Shown: positions 1-8,922 of the stretch, piece after piece
How the letters are laid out: every line of letters begins with the position of its first letter
How positions within the stretch are numbered: the first letter of the stretch is position 1
NCBI RefSeq assembly: GCF_015100395.1
Contig: NZ_AP022847.1
Span: 1,633,501 to 1,697,500 of the forward strand
Source of the DNA: Nitrosophilus alvini
GTDB lineage: Bacteria; Campylobacterota; Campylobacteria; Campylobacterales; Nitratiruptoraceae
Reading direction: 5' to 3'
Length of the DNA stretch: 64,000 nt
Program-made: the position numbers and the translations under genes
Notes under the pieces: generated by a model
The model's database searches: none
Told to the model about the DNA's origin: nothing
What the model saw: only the letters and a program-made list of their open reading frames with translations

Positions 1-255
1 CGCACTGGCAATTGCAGTAGAAGCGTTTTCAAAACCTATATGAATCCAGGAAACATCCCATGATGTATACGGATAAACTGCAGTACAAACTTCAAGGCAT
101 CCTGTGGCTGTTGCAATCAGCACCGGATTATCTGTAGCATTCAAAACCTCTCTAACAATGATGTTATGAGAACATCCGGGACACATAAGATTGGCGCCCT
201 CATATCTATCGTTGGAAGTCGAAAACTCTTTTAGGTTTCTAATCTTTTTAGTCAT
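1..255 (-). CDS. porB: pyruvate:ferredoxin oxidoreductase, beta subunit (5' part)
   Basis: The first 85 codons are visible; the gene runs off the left edge. It begins MTKKIRNLKEF and continues through an MCPGC motif (Cys-x-x-Cys), then a GCLEVC stretch and the SWIHIGFENASA region. These are the N-terminal cysteines and the start of the thiamine-diphosphate domain of 2-oxoacid:ferredoxin oxidoreductase beta subunits. The beta subunit carries ThDP and a 4Fe-4S cluster and decarboxylates pyruvate to acetyl-CoA together with the alpha subunit. It starts 12 bases after the porA stop, with a GGAG-type ribosome site in the gap, so it is the last visible gene of the por operon. 2-oxoglutarate or another 2-oxoacid as substrate cannot be excluded from this fragment, but the gene order is the one known for the Helicobacter pylori pyruvate enzyme. 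Confidence 0.9.
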   Translation of the reverse strand, partial: MTKKIRNLKEFSTSNDRYEGANLMCPGCSHNIIVREVLNATDNPVLIATATGCLEVCTAVYPYTSWDVSWIHIGFENASTAIASA

Positions 256-267
256 TTTGTTCTCCTA

Positions 268-1485
268 TTAATAAAAAGAGAGTTTAGGACCTCTCAGCCC
301 TATAAACTGCTGCAAAGGATACTCACTTTTTCCACTCTTGGCACATCTGTCCAACTGCTCGTAAATATCAGTCAGGTGAGCAATAGTCGTATCTCTTCCA
401 CCCAAACCGTAAATATAGTTCAACAAAACAGGCGTTTTTCCGGACTGAAGCATCGCTGCACCAATCTCATTGAAAAGCATTCCGAACGTTCCTCCGGGTG
501 CGCTTCTATCCATAGCAGCAATAGCTTTTACATTTTTCAGAGCTTCTTGTATCTCTTTGAAAGGGAATGGTCTTAAAACTCTTATTCCCAAAACTCCGGC
601 TTTTACACCTTTTTCTCTCATCCTGTCAGCTGCAATTTCTGCACTCTCTACTGTAGTTCCAAGAGCAACGATAGCAACTTCGGCATCATCCATTTTGTAT
701 TTGTGCAGAAGATCATATTTTCTTCCGGTAAGCTTTTCAAATTCGGCAAAAACTTTCTTGATTGTACTTACTGAATTCATCAGATCGTTATGCTGTCTCG
801 CTTTATGTTCAAAATGCCAGTCTTCTTCAGTCTGAACACCGTGAGTAACCGGATTTGCAACATCTAGCATACTGTTTACAGGTTTATATTCTCCTATAAA
901 TCCGTAAGCTTCCTCATCTTGTAAAGGTCTCACATTTTGAGCCGTATGCGAACACAAAAAGCCGTCTTGATGAACCATTACAGGAAGTCTGACATTTAAA
1001 TCTTCACCTATTTTAAATGCCATAAGCGTCATATCGTAAGCTTCCTGTGGATTGTAAGAACATAGATTTATCCATCCCGCATCTCGTCCAAGATACATAT
1101 CGGAATGGTCTCCGTTAACGTTCAAAGGGGCAGCAAGCGCTCTGTTGACAACAGTAAGAACTATAGGCAGTCTCATACCGCTAGCTTGATACAATACCTC
1201 TATCATAAGAGCAAAGCCCTGAGAACTTGTTGCGGTAGCAACTCTTCCTCCGGCTGCAGCTGCACCAACACAACCACTCATAGCGCCATGTTCGCTCTCC
1301 ACCATTATAAATTCGCCGTCAACATAACCGTCGGCCAAAAATTTGGAGTAGTTTTGAACGATAGGAGTAGAAGGAGTTATGGGGTATGCTGCAACTACAT
1401 CTATCTGTGCCTGGCGAAGAGCCTGAGCAGCAGCCATATTGCCGTCCCAAACCTCCACTTCGTTTAATTGCATCTTTTCAGCCAT
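268..1485 (-). CDS. porA: pyruvate:ferredoxin oxidoreductase, alpha subunit
   Basis: This 405-residue protein is the alpha subunit of the four-subunit pyruvate:ferredoxin (or flavodoxin) oxidoreductase, a cytoplasmic enzyme that oxidises pyruvate to acetyl-CoA and CO2. Domain I begins with the AYPITPSTPI motif (about residues 33-42), followed by the SEHGAMSGCVGAAAAGGR segment that packs against the ThDP site. A second transketolase-like domain lies in the C-terminal half (IVALGTTVESAE, about 270-285). The length matches alpha subunits of the four-subunit type. The start ATG is preceded by AAGGAAAAG. It lies 38 bases after porD and 12 before porB, inside the gamma-delta-alpha-beta operon. Confidence 0.95.
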   Translation of the reverse strand: MAEKMQLNEVEVWDGNMAAAQALRQAQIDVVAAYPITPSTPIVQNYSKFLADGYVDGEFIMVESEHGAMSGCVGAAAAGGRVATATSSQGFALMIEVLYQASGMRLPIVLTVVNRALAAPLNVNGDHSDMYLGRDAGWINLCSYNPQEAYDMTLMAFKIGEDLNVRLPVMVHQDGFLCSHTAQNVRPLQDEEAYGFIGEYKPVNSMLDVANPVTHGVQTEEDWHFEHKARQHNDLMNSVSTIKKVFAEFEKLTGRKYDLLHKYKMDDAEVAIVALGTTVESAEIAADRMREKGVKAGVLGIRVLRPFPFKEIQEALKNVKAIAAMDRSAPGGTFGMLFNEIGAAMLQSGKTPVLLNYIYGLGGRDTTIAHLTDIYEQLDRCAKSGKSEYPLQQFIGLRGPKLSFY

Positions 1486-1523
1486 TTCTTTTCCTTTTAA
1501 TACATAATTTTAAAGATGTTATA

Positions 1524-1928
1524 TTATTTTTTCTCTTTTTCTGGCCAACTAGCCAAAGCCTCTTCATTGTCCGTCTGTTCCGGAAACATCAATAGAGATT
1601 TAGGATTTGTCGGACAAACTTCTACACATATACCGCACCCTTTACAGTGATCATAATCGATACCTATCATCTTTTTATCCCTGCTTATAATAGAGATATC
1701 GGGGCAGAATATCCAGCAAAATTGACAATCGATACATAGATCTCTGTTGTAAACCGGTTTTTCTACTCTCCAGTCTCCAACACTAGCCTCATGGGAATTT
1801 GTAGGTGCATAAGGTCTCTCATCCATAGTAAGATCTACAACATTTTCAACAGGCTCTGTAAAAGAGAACAGGCAAGCTCCCGGAACCAGCTCATCCCACC
1901 CCAGTTCTTTTATATCTTTGCTACTCAT
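1524..1928 (-). CDS. porD: pyruvate:ferredoxin oxidoreductase, delta (ferredoxin-like) subunit
   Basis: A 134-residue 2x[4Fe-4S] ferredoxin subunit. Two cluster motifs are intact: CIDCQFCWIFCP and CKGCGICVEVCP, each giving three close cysteines plus the distal CP cysteine that ligates the partner cluster. They carry electrons from the catalytic alpha/beta pair to soluble ferredoxin or flavodoxin. The N-terminal 60 residues before the clusters (ELGWDELVPGACLFSF) and the short acidic C-terminal tail are typical of the epsilonproteobacterial delta subunit. It starts 10 bases after the gamma subunit gene and is followed by porA. Confidence 0.93.
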   Translation of the reverse strand: MSSKDIKELGWDELVPGACLFSFTEPVENVVDLTMDERPYAPTNSHEASVGDWRVEKPVYNRDLCIDCQFCWIFCPDISIISRDKKMIGIDYDHCKGCGICVEVCPTNPKSLLMFPEQTDNEEALASWPEKEKK

Positions 1929-1938
1929 TATTCATCCT

Positions 1939-2496
1939 TTATTTGACTTCGTTATATGCTCTCTCTATCGCAGCCATATTAGCATCGATGATTTTCTGCG
2001 GAAATTTAGATAAAACTTTTTTCATTGCATTTTGAAAATAATCCAACTCAAACATTCCCGATACTTTCATCAATGCTCCAAGCATAGGAGTATTTGGTAT
2101 CGCTCTTCCAATCGTATCAAGAGATATTTTCATACAATCCACTACATAAACATCTTTTCCTTCAAGTTTCGGCTGAGCTTTTATAAGCTCTTCTTTAGAA
2201 AGGTGAGTCGTGATTATATATTTTGTGGTCTCTTTTTCGTTTGCTGTAATATCTGCTGTATATGTAAGACCCGGGTCAATAACAAGAACATAATCGGGCT
2301 TCATAAATTTTTCATGATTCAATATCGGCTCTTCATCAACTCTGTTGTATGCCGTCATCGCAGCACCTCTTTTAGCTGAACCGTAAAATGCAAATGCCTG
2401 TACATATTTGCCGGTATTTGCAACTACATCCGCCAAACCCTTTGCTCCGGTAACGGCTCCCTGTCCGGCCCTGCTGTGCCATCTTATCTCTAACAT
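1939..2496 (-). CDS. porC: pyruvate:ferredoxin oxidoreductase, gamma subunit
   Basis: The gamma subunit of the complex, 185 residues from the preferred start. The signature MLEIRWHSRAGQGAVTGAKGL opens the protein and is the usual N-terminus of the family. An in-frame ATG seven codons further upstream (2517) would add MTIEGAE. I prefer 2496 because GAGGGAGCTGAA lies directly before it, whereas the upstream ATG lacks a ribosome site. The gene heads the operon gamma-delta-alpha-beta, called porCDAB in Helicobacter pylori. The gamma subunit is structural and helps bind CoA in the homologous single-chain enzymes. Confidence 0.92.
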   Translation of the reverse strand: MLEIRWHSRAGQGAVTGAKGLADVVANTGKYVQAFAFYGSAKRGAAMTAYNRVDEEPILNHEKFMKPDYVLVIDPGLTYTADITANEKETTKYIITTHLSKEELIKAQPKLEGKDVYVVDCMKISLDTIGRAIPNTPMLGALMKVSGMFELDYFQNAMKKVLSKFPQKIIDANMAAIERAYNEVK

Positions 2497-2530
2497 TTCA
2501 GCTCCCTCAATAGTCATAGTTAGTCCGACT

Positions 2531-2536
2531 ATTGTA
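2531..2536 (-). promoter_or_regulatory. candidate -10 element of the por operon
   Basis: On the minus strand the gap between the HAD gene and porC reads TTACAATAG, giving a TACAAT -10 about 35 bases before the preferred porC start. No good -35 is visible, which is common for the vegetative sigma factor of this phylum. A small inverted repeat (AGGAGA/TCTCCT) follows the HAD stop and separates the two transcripts. The call is by inspection only. Confidence 0.4.
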
Positions 2537-2591
2537 ATGAAGCAGGACTTAAAAGCAGCTTTATTTTTGGCCTATAAGGAGATAATTTCTC

Positions 2592-3254
2592 CTATTTAAA
2601 AAGGTCTGTATTTTCGACTTTACGTATCAATTCCACAGCTTCTAAAACGCCTTCTTTTACATATTTTGAGCACCTTCTTAGCTCTCTTTCATTTCCGTAT
2701 CCGCAAAGAACGGCAATGCTACTTATAGTAGCATCATTTGCCGACTTTATGTCAAGGCAGGTATCTCCTATCATCCAGGTATGCTCTTTTCGGGCATCTA
2801 TTTTATGCATCGCTTTAAGTATAGGTTCGGGGTGAGGTTTTGGATGTATAACATCTTCTCTGCCGATGAGGACTTCAAAAAAATGCATAATTTTCATATG
2901 CTCCAGAAGCTCTGCCGAATATTTTGCGGTTTTTGTTGTAACTACGCCTAAAGTTGCAAAGGAAGAGGCGAGTTCGACAGCCTCTCTTGCCCCAAAAAGC
3001 AGGGAAGTCTTTTCTTTAGATATAACTCTATAGCGTTCTTTGTAGGCATCTACATAATTTTGCACCATCTCTTCGGCAACTCCGAGATGTAAAAACATAA
3101 AGTCAAGCGGATGCCCTATCAGAGAGAGGATCTTCTCTTTTTGGGGAACTTTTACATCAAATTTGCCGAAAGCATAAGCAAAACTCTCCAATATGGCATC
3201 AGTTGAATCAATCAACGTACCGTCTAAATCAAATAAGATTGTAATTTTTTTCAA
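2592..3254 (-). CDS. HAD-family phosphatase, phosphoglycolate-phosphatase-like
   Basis: A 220-residue haloacid dehalogenase-type hydrolase. Motif I is DLDGTLIDS at about residues 9-17 (nucleophile Asp9, acid/base Asp11), motif II is VVTTKT near 104-109, motif III is the lysine in HPKPHPEP near 137, and motif IV is GDTCLDIKSAND near 163. An alpha-helical cap lies between motifs I and II, as in Gph/PgmB-type enzymes. Proteins of this type dephosphorylate 2-phosphoglycolate or other small phospho-metabolites; the substrate cannot be read from sequence. It sits just upstream of the por operon on the same strand, the same neighbourhood I recall for Cj1477c in C. jejuni. Confidence 0.85.
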   Translation of the reverse strand: MKKITILFDLDGTLIDSTDAILESFAYAFGKFDVKVPQKEKILSLIGHPLDFMFLHLGVAEEMVQNYVDAYKERYRVISKEKTSLLFGAREAVELASSFATLGVVTTKTAKYSAELLEHMKIMHFFEVLIGREDVIHPKPHPEPILKAMHKIDARKEHTWMIGDTCLDIKSANDATISSIAVLCGYGNERELRRCSKYVKEGVLEAVELIRKVENTDLFK

Positions 3255-3285
3255 AACTAACCTCTAATAACCTTCTAAGCCAAAA

Positions 3286-4785
3286 TCAAGGCTTAATCCA
3301 ATCTATCTCATTATGGAATATTCCTACTATAGAAGGTTCAATCGGTGTTATTTTTCTGTTGACAACAGTTATAGAGTTAGGAATGTACAAAAAGAGATAC
3401 GGTTTATCGTCGGCTATGAGTTTAAATATTTTTTTATATACTTCTCCAAGCTTTTTTCTGTCTATTATACTCTCAGCTTCGCTTATCAGTCGGTCGACTT
3501 CTTCGTTTTTATATCCTACCAGATTGAATCCTCCAGGCTTATCTGAATCGCTGTGCCACAAAGGATAGGCATCCGGAGTAAGTCCCAGACTCCAGCCAAG
3601 CAGAATCGTCTCAAAATTTCTCGGATGAACCACAGTATTCAAAAACGCCTGCCACTCCATAGCTTTTATCTTTACTTTCACACCTATTTTTGCCAGCTGA
3701 TACTGAATAATCTGCGCTGCATAGAGTCTTATGGAGTTGTTTGAATTTGTTGCTATCTCAAATGTTAACGGATGCTTTTCATCGTATCCTGCCTCTATTA
3801 AAAGCATTTTCGCTCTTTTCAGATCCGGCTTCAAAGGTTTTATATTATCATTATAGGCAAATGTTCCCGGCAGAAAAGGGCCCGTACAGACACGACCGTG
3901 TGAAAAGAAAAGAATATCCACCAACTCTTTTCTGTCTATTGCAAGACTCAACGCTTCACGCACTCTTTTATCTTTGAATTTCTCTTTTTTCAGATTGAAT
4001 CCCAGATAGGTATATCCATGACTTATCTGCTCTACAATTTTATAATACTCCTTGAATTTTTCGTCTATCTGTCTCTCATACTGTAGCGGAGATAGTCCTC
4101 CCACATCCAATTTGTGCGATTTGAGCATAAGAAACTGTGTCGAGGGGTCTGGTATAAAATGGTAAACTATCTTATCTATATATGGTTTGTGTTCAAAATA
4201 CTCTTCGTTTGCCACAAGTTCTATATCGGAAGATACGGAAAAGTTTTTAAGTTTATACGGCCCGGTCCCTATAGGTTTTTGGTTAAAACTGCTTGTCATA
4301 AGATCTTTTTCATCTCTCAAAACATGCTCAGGCAAAATTCCCATCATCCAGGTTTCCAAAGCTTTAAAATAGGGTTTTTTATATACAACCTTGATTGTCA
4401 AATCATCAATCGCTTCCACACTCTCTACAAATCTGAATTCGCTTGCATAAGGGGTAAATACTTTGGGAGATATTATTGTTTTATAGGTAAAAACAACATC
4501 TTTTGCACTGAACTTCTCTCCGTCATGCCAGTAGACATTGTCTCTTAGTTTGAAAATAAGAGTTCTGTCGTTTTCGAAATAGAAACTCTTTGCAAGATCA
4601 CCTGTAACATTGCCGTTTTTGTCATACTTTACAAGACCGTTGAAGATATGGCTTGCTATGGTACTGCTTGCACTGTCGGTAGCTAAAATGGGATTTATTC
4701 TGCTGGGACTTGCGGAAATTGAGAGATGAAGAGTCGAGGCAAAAATATATACTGTAACAGATAGGAAAAATATAAAGAGTCTCAT
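3286..4785 (-). CDS. extracellular solute-binding protein, family 5 (peptide/nickel type)
   Basis: A 499-residue periplasmic substrate-binding protein of the oligopeptide/dipeptide/nickel ABC importers (SBP_bac_5). It has an N-terminal signal sequence (RLFIFFLSVTVYIFAS) followed directly by the family start LHLSISASPSRINPI. Other family features are the HDGEKFSAKDVVFTYK motif near residue 100 and RVREALSLAIDRKELVD near 280. It has no lipobox, so it is probably soluble in the periplasm. No permease or ATPase gene lies next to it, so its transporter must be encoded elsewhere. Whether it binds peptides, nickel or another ligand is not decidable here. Confidence 0.88.
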   Translation of the reverse strand: MRLFIFFLSVTVYIFASTLHLSISASPSRINPILATDSASSTIASHIFNGLVKYDKNGNVTGDLAKSFYFENDRTLIFKLRDNVYWHDGEKFSAKDVVFTYKTIISPKVFTPYASEFRFVESVEAIDDLTIKVVYKKPYFKALETWMMGILPEHVLRDEKDLMTSSFNQKPIGTGPYKLKNFSVSSDIELVANEEYFEHKPYIDKIVYHFIPDPSTQFLMLKSHKLDVGGLSPLQYERQIDEKFKEYYKIVEQISHGYTYLGFNLKKEKFKDKRVREALSLAIDRKELVDILFFSHGRVCTGPFLPGTFAYNDNIKPLKPDLKRAKMLLIEAGYDEKHPLTFEIATNSNNSIRLYAAQIIQYQLAKIGVKVKIKAMEWQAFLNTVVHPRNFETILLGWSLGLTPDAYPLWHSDSDKPGGFNLVGYKNEEVDRLISEAESIIDRKKLGEVYKKIFKLIADDKPYLFLYIPNSITVVNRKITPIEPSIVGIFHNEIDWIKP

Positions 4786-4821
4786 AACACAAAGCCTTGA
4801 ACGGGAATTAACAATTCATTG

Positions 4822-5226
4822 TCACTTAACAGCTTTTACAGGCTTTTTGGACCTTATCCAGGCATATATGCCCCCACCAAGATCTGCGGCTTTTTTATAT
4901 CCTAATTTATCGGCAAGAAAGTTTCCGACCACTTTTGTTCTGCTGCCCGTTCTGCAGACAAGAACAAAAGGCATATCTTTTGAAGGAACGACTTTTGCAA
5001 ACTCTTTCATAAATCTGTTCAAATCATAGCCGCCTCTTTCATCAAAAAACATAATAAGCCTGCTGCCGGGAATTATACCTGTGCTTTTCCACTCCTGAGG
5101 CGTTCTGATATCAATAATAGGAACCTTTTGTTTTTTGAGTTTTTCCACCTCTTCTACAGAGAGCGTTTTGACTCCCGCTGTTAGGAGAATAGGCAAAAGT
5201 GATAGTAAAAAGATTATATTTTTCAT
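4822..5226 (-). CDS. periplasmic single-domain rhodanese-like protein
   Basis: A 134-residue protein with a signal peptide (MKNIIFLLSLLPILLTAG) and one rhodanese domain. The active-site loop VCRTGSRT carries the cysteine that accepts sulfane sulfur; IIDIRTPQEWKSTGIIPGS is the usual first half of the domain. I use the internal ATG preceded by AAGG rather than an ORF start 41 codons upstream, because the longer version would overlap rpsI and add a non-signal extension. Periplasmic rhodaneses take part in sulfur transfer or detoxification; the actual donor is unknown. It lies about 60 bases downstream of rpsI and may be cotranscribed with it. Confidence 0.85.
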   Translation of the reverse strand: MKNIIFLLSLLPILLTAGVKTLSVEEVEKLKKQKVPIIDIRTPQEWKSTGIIPGSRLIMFFDERGGYDLNRFMKEFAKVVPSKDMPFVLVCRTGSRTKVVGNFLADKLGYKKAADLGGGIYAWIRSKKPVKAVK

Positions 5227-5287
5227 AAGGTTGCCTTTTTGATAGGTAGAAACATTTCGGGCATAAGCCCGAATGTATGGAAGAGTA

Positions 5288-5677
5288 TTATCTTTTTGAG
5301 AACTGAGGACTTCTTCTCGCTTTGTGTTTTCCGTATTTCTTTCTTTCAACTACCCTCGCATCTCTTGTCAAAAGACCCTGAGGCTTCAAAATAGATCTGA
5401 AAGATTCGTCAAAAGCTGTAAGCGCTTTTGATATCCCGTGCTTAAGAGCGTCTGCCTGTGCAGAGTATCCGCCGCCGAATGTTGTTGCAACGATATCTAC
5501 GCTTGACTCCTGCTTTGTAAGAGTCAACGGAAGTCTTACTCTTTTCTTTATAGCTTCATGGCCGCCTAGCCACTCATCCAAACTCATGCCATTAACAATG
5601 ATTTTGCCGCTACCCGGCGTTAACCAAACTTTTGCTATTGCTGTTTTTCTTTTTCCCGTTGCATATACTTTAGCCAT
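5288..5677 (-). CDS. rpsI: 30S ribosomal protein S9 (uS9)
   Basis: A 129-residue ribosomal protein. It begins [18 protein letters not shown] and ends with the strongly basic [16 protein letters not shown] tail that reaches towards the P-site tRNA. It starts three bases after the rplM stop, the universal L13-S9 pair. Confidence 0.98.
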   Translation of the reverse strand: MAKVYATGKRKTAIAKVWLTPGSGKIIVNGMSLDEWLGGHEAIKKRVRLPLTLTKQESSVDIVATTFGGGYSAQADALKHGISKALTAFDESFRSILKPQGLLTRDARVVERKKYGKHKARRSPQFSKR

Positions 5678-5680
5678 CTG

Positions 5681-6100
5681 TTATCCCTTTACCTGTGCTG
5701 TGTGCGGATGCTCGCTTCCAGCATAAACTTTCAATTTTTTAAGCATCTGTTTTCCGAGTTTTGTTTTCGGAAGCATACCCCGTGTAGCAAGTTTAAATAG
5801 TTTTTCCGGATTCTTTTTTAGAAGATCTTCGAGTTTTTCACTTTTAACACCGCCAAAATAACCAGTATGTCTATGATACTCTTTGTTTTCCAGCTTGCTT
5901 CCGGTAAACTTGGCTTTTGATGCATTTATAACAACAACAAAATCGCCACAGTCAACATGCGGTGTATAAGAAGGCTTATGTTTGCCTCTAAGTATCGTTG
6001 CGATCTTTGTTATGAGTCTACCGAATGTTTCTCCTTCGGCATCCAAAACAATCCAATCTCTTTTAACCTCTTCAGGTTTTACCATTTTAGTAAACTTCAT
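5681..6100 (-). CDS. rplM: 50S ribosomal protein L13 (uL13)
   Basis: A 139-residue protein with the family blocks [37 protein letters not shown] and [27 protein letters not shown]. It precedes rpsI. The 98-base gap upstream (6101-6198) contains CTAAAAT on the minus strand about 25 bases before the start, a possible -10 for the rplM-rpsI transcript. Confidence 0.98.
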   Translation of the reverse strand: MKFTKMVKPEEVKRDWIVLDAEGETFGRLITKIATILRGKHKPSYTPHVDCGDFVVVINASKAKFTGSKLENKEYHRHTGYFGGVKSEKLEDLLKKNPEKLFKLATRGMLPKTKLGKQMLKKLKVYAGSEHPHTAQVKG

Positions 6101-6198
6101 GTGCCCAAACCTTTATAGCTTTTTGAGAATGTGATTTTAGAACAGTTTTTATTAAAACTAACTTAATTTAAGTACTTTTTAAAGTTTTCTTCTTTTGC

Positions 6199-8922
6199 CT
6201 ATATCTTTTCTATTAATATTTCATCTCGTAAAAGATATACTATCACACCACAACATCTATTACCTGTTATAGAAGAAACAGCCGACACATACTCCGTGAC
6301 CTGTTTTATATGGCTCTCTCTTTCATTATATGAGCTTTTGTAGTCTATAACGGTATATCCTTCACTGTTTTCAACAAGAAGGTCAATCTGCTTTGTTTCG
6401 CCATTAAATAGCAGCGGTTGTTCTTTTAAAATCTCACCCTTTATAAGATTCAAAAAATCACTATTTGATAGAAGCATAGTCACTCTTTTTTCTATCTCTT
6501 CGAAACTCTGGCTTGTCAAAAATCCGCCATATCTGTTAAATGCAGCTTCCATAGCGGTACCAAGAGTTTTTATATCGTTTAAATCAATCATTTCCAGTAC
6601 GTAGTGAAGAGCCTGTCCAAATAGAACCGAACTGAAATCTTTGCTCTTTGTATCTTTGTCGCTCTTTTTATTCTGCGGGCCGTAATACTCTTTTTCATAT
6701 TCAAATTTTTCATGCTCTTTTTTCTCCGCCGATTTTACTGAAACCTCAAGCCTACCTTTTTGTATCTCTTCAAGCCCCAATCTGTCAAAAACAGAATTTT
6801 TCTCTTTTTTCAAAACGATCAACGAATGTTTTGGCCTTGTAAAAGCGACATAGAGGGCATTTAGCTCATCTTCGGCCTTGAGTAGATTCTCTTTTTGAAG
6901 AGCTAAATTATATAGCTCATCCACATTCTCTCTTCCTCCCATATTTTTATAGACTCTTTTGAGTTCAATTTCATCATAATCGAATATTATCGGGTCCCCT
7001 CCGCCTCTTTTTATTCCAAACCTGTCCATAAGCAGAACATGCCCAAACTCGAGACCTTTGGATTTGTGCACCGTAAGCACTTTTATACCTTTAGCCGAAG
7101 AGGGAACAATGCTTTCATCTATGGTTTCCAGCGAGAACAGAAAATCTCCCAGAGTACTGTATGTTGTACTTATCTCCAGAAGTTTAAGCAGATTCTCGTC
7201 GCCGTCAAAAAGATTGAAATCGTTTAAAATCCTTTTTATAAGCAGAGGAAGCCTCTTTTTCAGTCTCTCATAACTTTCCATATCAAATGAGATATCTTCA
7301 AGTCCGAATGAGGCTTCAAAGTTTTTCAGGTAGATCTCCTCTTTGAAATATATATATTTCAAAAACTCCACAACTGCTCTGACTCTCTCTTCATGAAGCA
7401 GTCTCATACTGCTTTCGCTCAAAACCGAAACACCCGGCAACTCATTTTTGATCTTCTCTTCTACGGCAAGACAGTCATCATTTTTAAAACAGAGAATCGC
7501 TATATCGTTTTCGTCAACTCCGGCATCTAGAAGGGCTTTTATCTCTTTTGTCATATTTCTTAGCAAATCATCGCTCTGCTTAACTTTTACAAACCCCTCT
7601 TTTTTGCTCATCGCCTCCTGCCTGACAAATCCTATGCGTCCTTTGTCATATAGAGGTTTGAATATCTCATTTACAAACTCAACAATCAGGCGATCACTTC
7701 TGAAATTTTGTGCCATCGGAACTACCCGGACGCAGTAGCGCTTCGCTACATACCCAAAAAGCTCTTTAAAACCTCCTCTGAATCGATATATAGACTGCTT
7801 GACGTCACCAACGTAGAAGAATGTCCTGAAACCGCTTCGCCCCTCGCCTGACGCTATCTCTTCGACAATAGGCTCAAGCAGCCTGAACTGCAAAAGACTC
7901 GTATCCTGAAACTCATCTATAAGGAGGTGGTCTATTTTGGAATCGAGTCTGAAATAGAGAAAATCGTTCTCTATTTTTTCTCTGAGAAGAGTTTTTGAAA
8001 AATTGAGTATATCGCTGAAAACCACTCTGTTGTTTTTCGTTTTATATAGAAAATTGACCTCTTTGAAAAGTAGAAAAAGATCGAAAAGCTCAAGAAAAAA
8101 ATCCGCCTCTTTCGCATCGAAATATCTTTTAAGATGCTTTTTTATCATCAAAAGATATTCATCCATCTCCTCTCTGTAACATTTGTTGAATGGACTTCTG
8201 CTGTATTTGAGACTCTCTTTTGCAATCCAACTTTTTTTCGCAATTTTTTCTATACTCTCTTCATTTAGCATATTCTTTAGCTTTACGCCTATCTCTTCAC
8301 ACTCAAAAACAGCCTCTTTCAATATGTTGAAATATCTCAGTACCTCTTTTTTGAAAAAAGAGATATCGCTTTTTTGAAACTCAAACGAAAAATCTTCGCC
8401 ACTCTCATAAAGCAAAACAAACAGCGAGAAGATATCTTTGAGTCTCTTCTCTTCAAGCAGGGCAAGACGCAGAAGTGAGTCAATTTTTCCCTGTTTATAG
8501 GCATATTTTAAGAAAAGAAAAATTATCTCATCTCTATCCTCTGCCGAGGATATGGAAAAATCGGGAAGTAAAGAGGCATACGAAGAGAACTTTCTCAAAA
8601 CTTTTGCAAAAAAACTGTCAATGGTTACAATTTTCAGATCTGCTTTTAAAAACTTTTTGTATATATATGGCTGCTTTTTGAGAATCTCCTCTTTTGCAAT
8701 ACCTGTATCTTCGCTGATTTTTTCCAGTTCTGCTGAATCTTTCAAATTTTTCAGCGTATACGCTATCCTCTCTCTCATCTCGTTTGCAGCTTTATTTGTA
8801 AAGGTGAGTGCCAGAATTCTGTCGGGTAACGCTCCTGAAAAAAGAAGCCCTATGTATCTTACAACAAGAGCAAAAGTCTTTCCCGTACCGGCACTTGCCT
8901 CGTATGCCAAAAGTTTTTCCAT
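6199..8922 (-). CDS. addA: AddA-type helicase-nuclease (RecB-like UvrD/Rep helicase)
   Basis: A 907-residue superfamily 1A helicase with a C-terminal nuclease. Motifs in order: Walker A ASAGTGKT near residue 9, motif Ia LTFTNKAANEM, motif II DEFQDTS near 335, motif III GDVKQSIYRFRGG, motif V TVHKSKGLEF, motif VI ALYVAFTRPK. The C-terminus shows a PD-(D/E)xK nuclease: GQALHYVLEMID, then IDLLVENSEGYTVIDYKSS. With AddB it would process double-strand ends for RecA loading. The start is the ATG that overlaps the addB stop as TGATG, preceded by GGAAGAG; the longer ORF version adds only five codons. The 5' coupling to addB indicates one transcript. It is shorter than Bacillus AddA (about 1230 residues), as usual in this phylum. 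Confidence 0.9.
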   Translation of the reverse strand: MEKLLAYEASAGTGKTFALVVRYIGLLFSGALPDRILALTFTNKAANEMRERIAYTLKNLKDSAELEKISEDTGIAKEEILKKQPYIYKKFLKADLKIVTIDSFFAKVLRKFSSYASLLPDFSISSAEDRDEIIFLFLKYAYKQGKIDSLLRLALLEEKRLKDIFSLFVLLYESGEDFSFEFQKSDISFFKKEVLRYFNILKEAVFECEEIGVKLKNMLNEESIEKIAKKSWIAKESLKYSRSPFNKCYREEMDEYLLMIKKHLKRYFDAKEADFFLELFDLFLLFKEVNFLYKTKNNRVVFSDILNFSKTLLREKIENDFLYFRLDSKIDHLLIDEFQDTSLLQFRLLEPIVEEIASGEGRSGFRTFFYVGDVKQSIYRFRGGFKELFGYVAKRYCVRVVPMAQNFRSDRLIVEFVNEIFKPLYDKGRIGFVRQEAMSKKEGFVKVKQSDDLLRNMTKEIKALLDAGVDENDIAILCFKNDDCLAVEEKIKNELPGVSVLSESSMRLLHEERVRAVVEFLKYIYFKEEIYLKNFEASFGLEDISFDMESYERLKKRLPLLIKRILNDFNLFDGDENLLKLLEISTTYSTLGDFLFSLETIDESIVPSSAKGIKVLTVHKSKGLEFGHVLLMDRFGIKRGGGDPIIFDYDEIELKRVYKNMGGRENVDELYNLALQKENLLKAEDELNALYVAFTRPKHSLIVLKKEKNSVFDRLGLEEIQKGRLEVSVKSAEKKEHEKFEYEKEYYGPQNKKSDKDTKSKDFSSVLFGQALHYVLEMIDLNDIKTLGTAMEAAFNRYGGFLTSQSFEEIEKRVTMLLSNSDFLNLIKGEILKEQPLLFNGETKQIDLLVENSEGYTVIDYKSSYNERESHIKQVTEYVSAVSSITGNRCCGVIVYLLRDEILIEKI

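Noticed and set aside
470-835. 121-codon plus-strand frame inside porA
   Set aside because: It lies fully opposite the well-conserved porA, has no ribosome site and no recognisable composition; it is a shadow frame.
4114-4548. 144-codon plus-strand frame inside the binding-protein gene
   Set aside because: Antisense to a clear SBP_bac_5 gene, with no domain or ribosome site.
4798-4830. possible heptamer repeat after the rhodanese gene
   Set aside because: The units are too divergent to separate from chance in AT-rich sequence.
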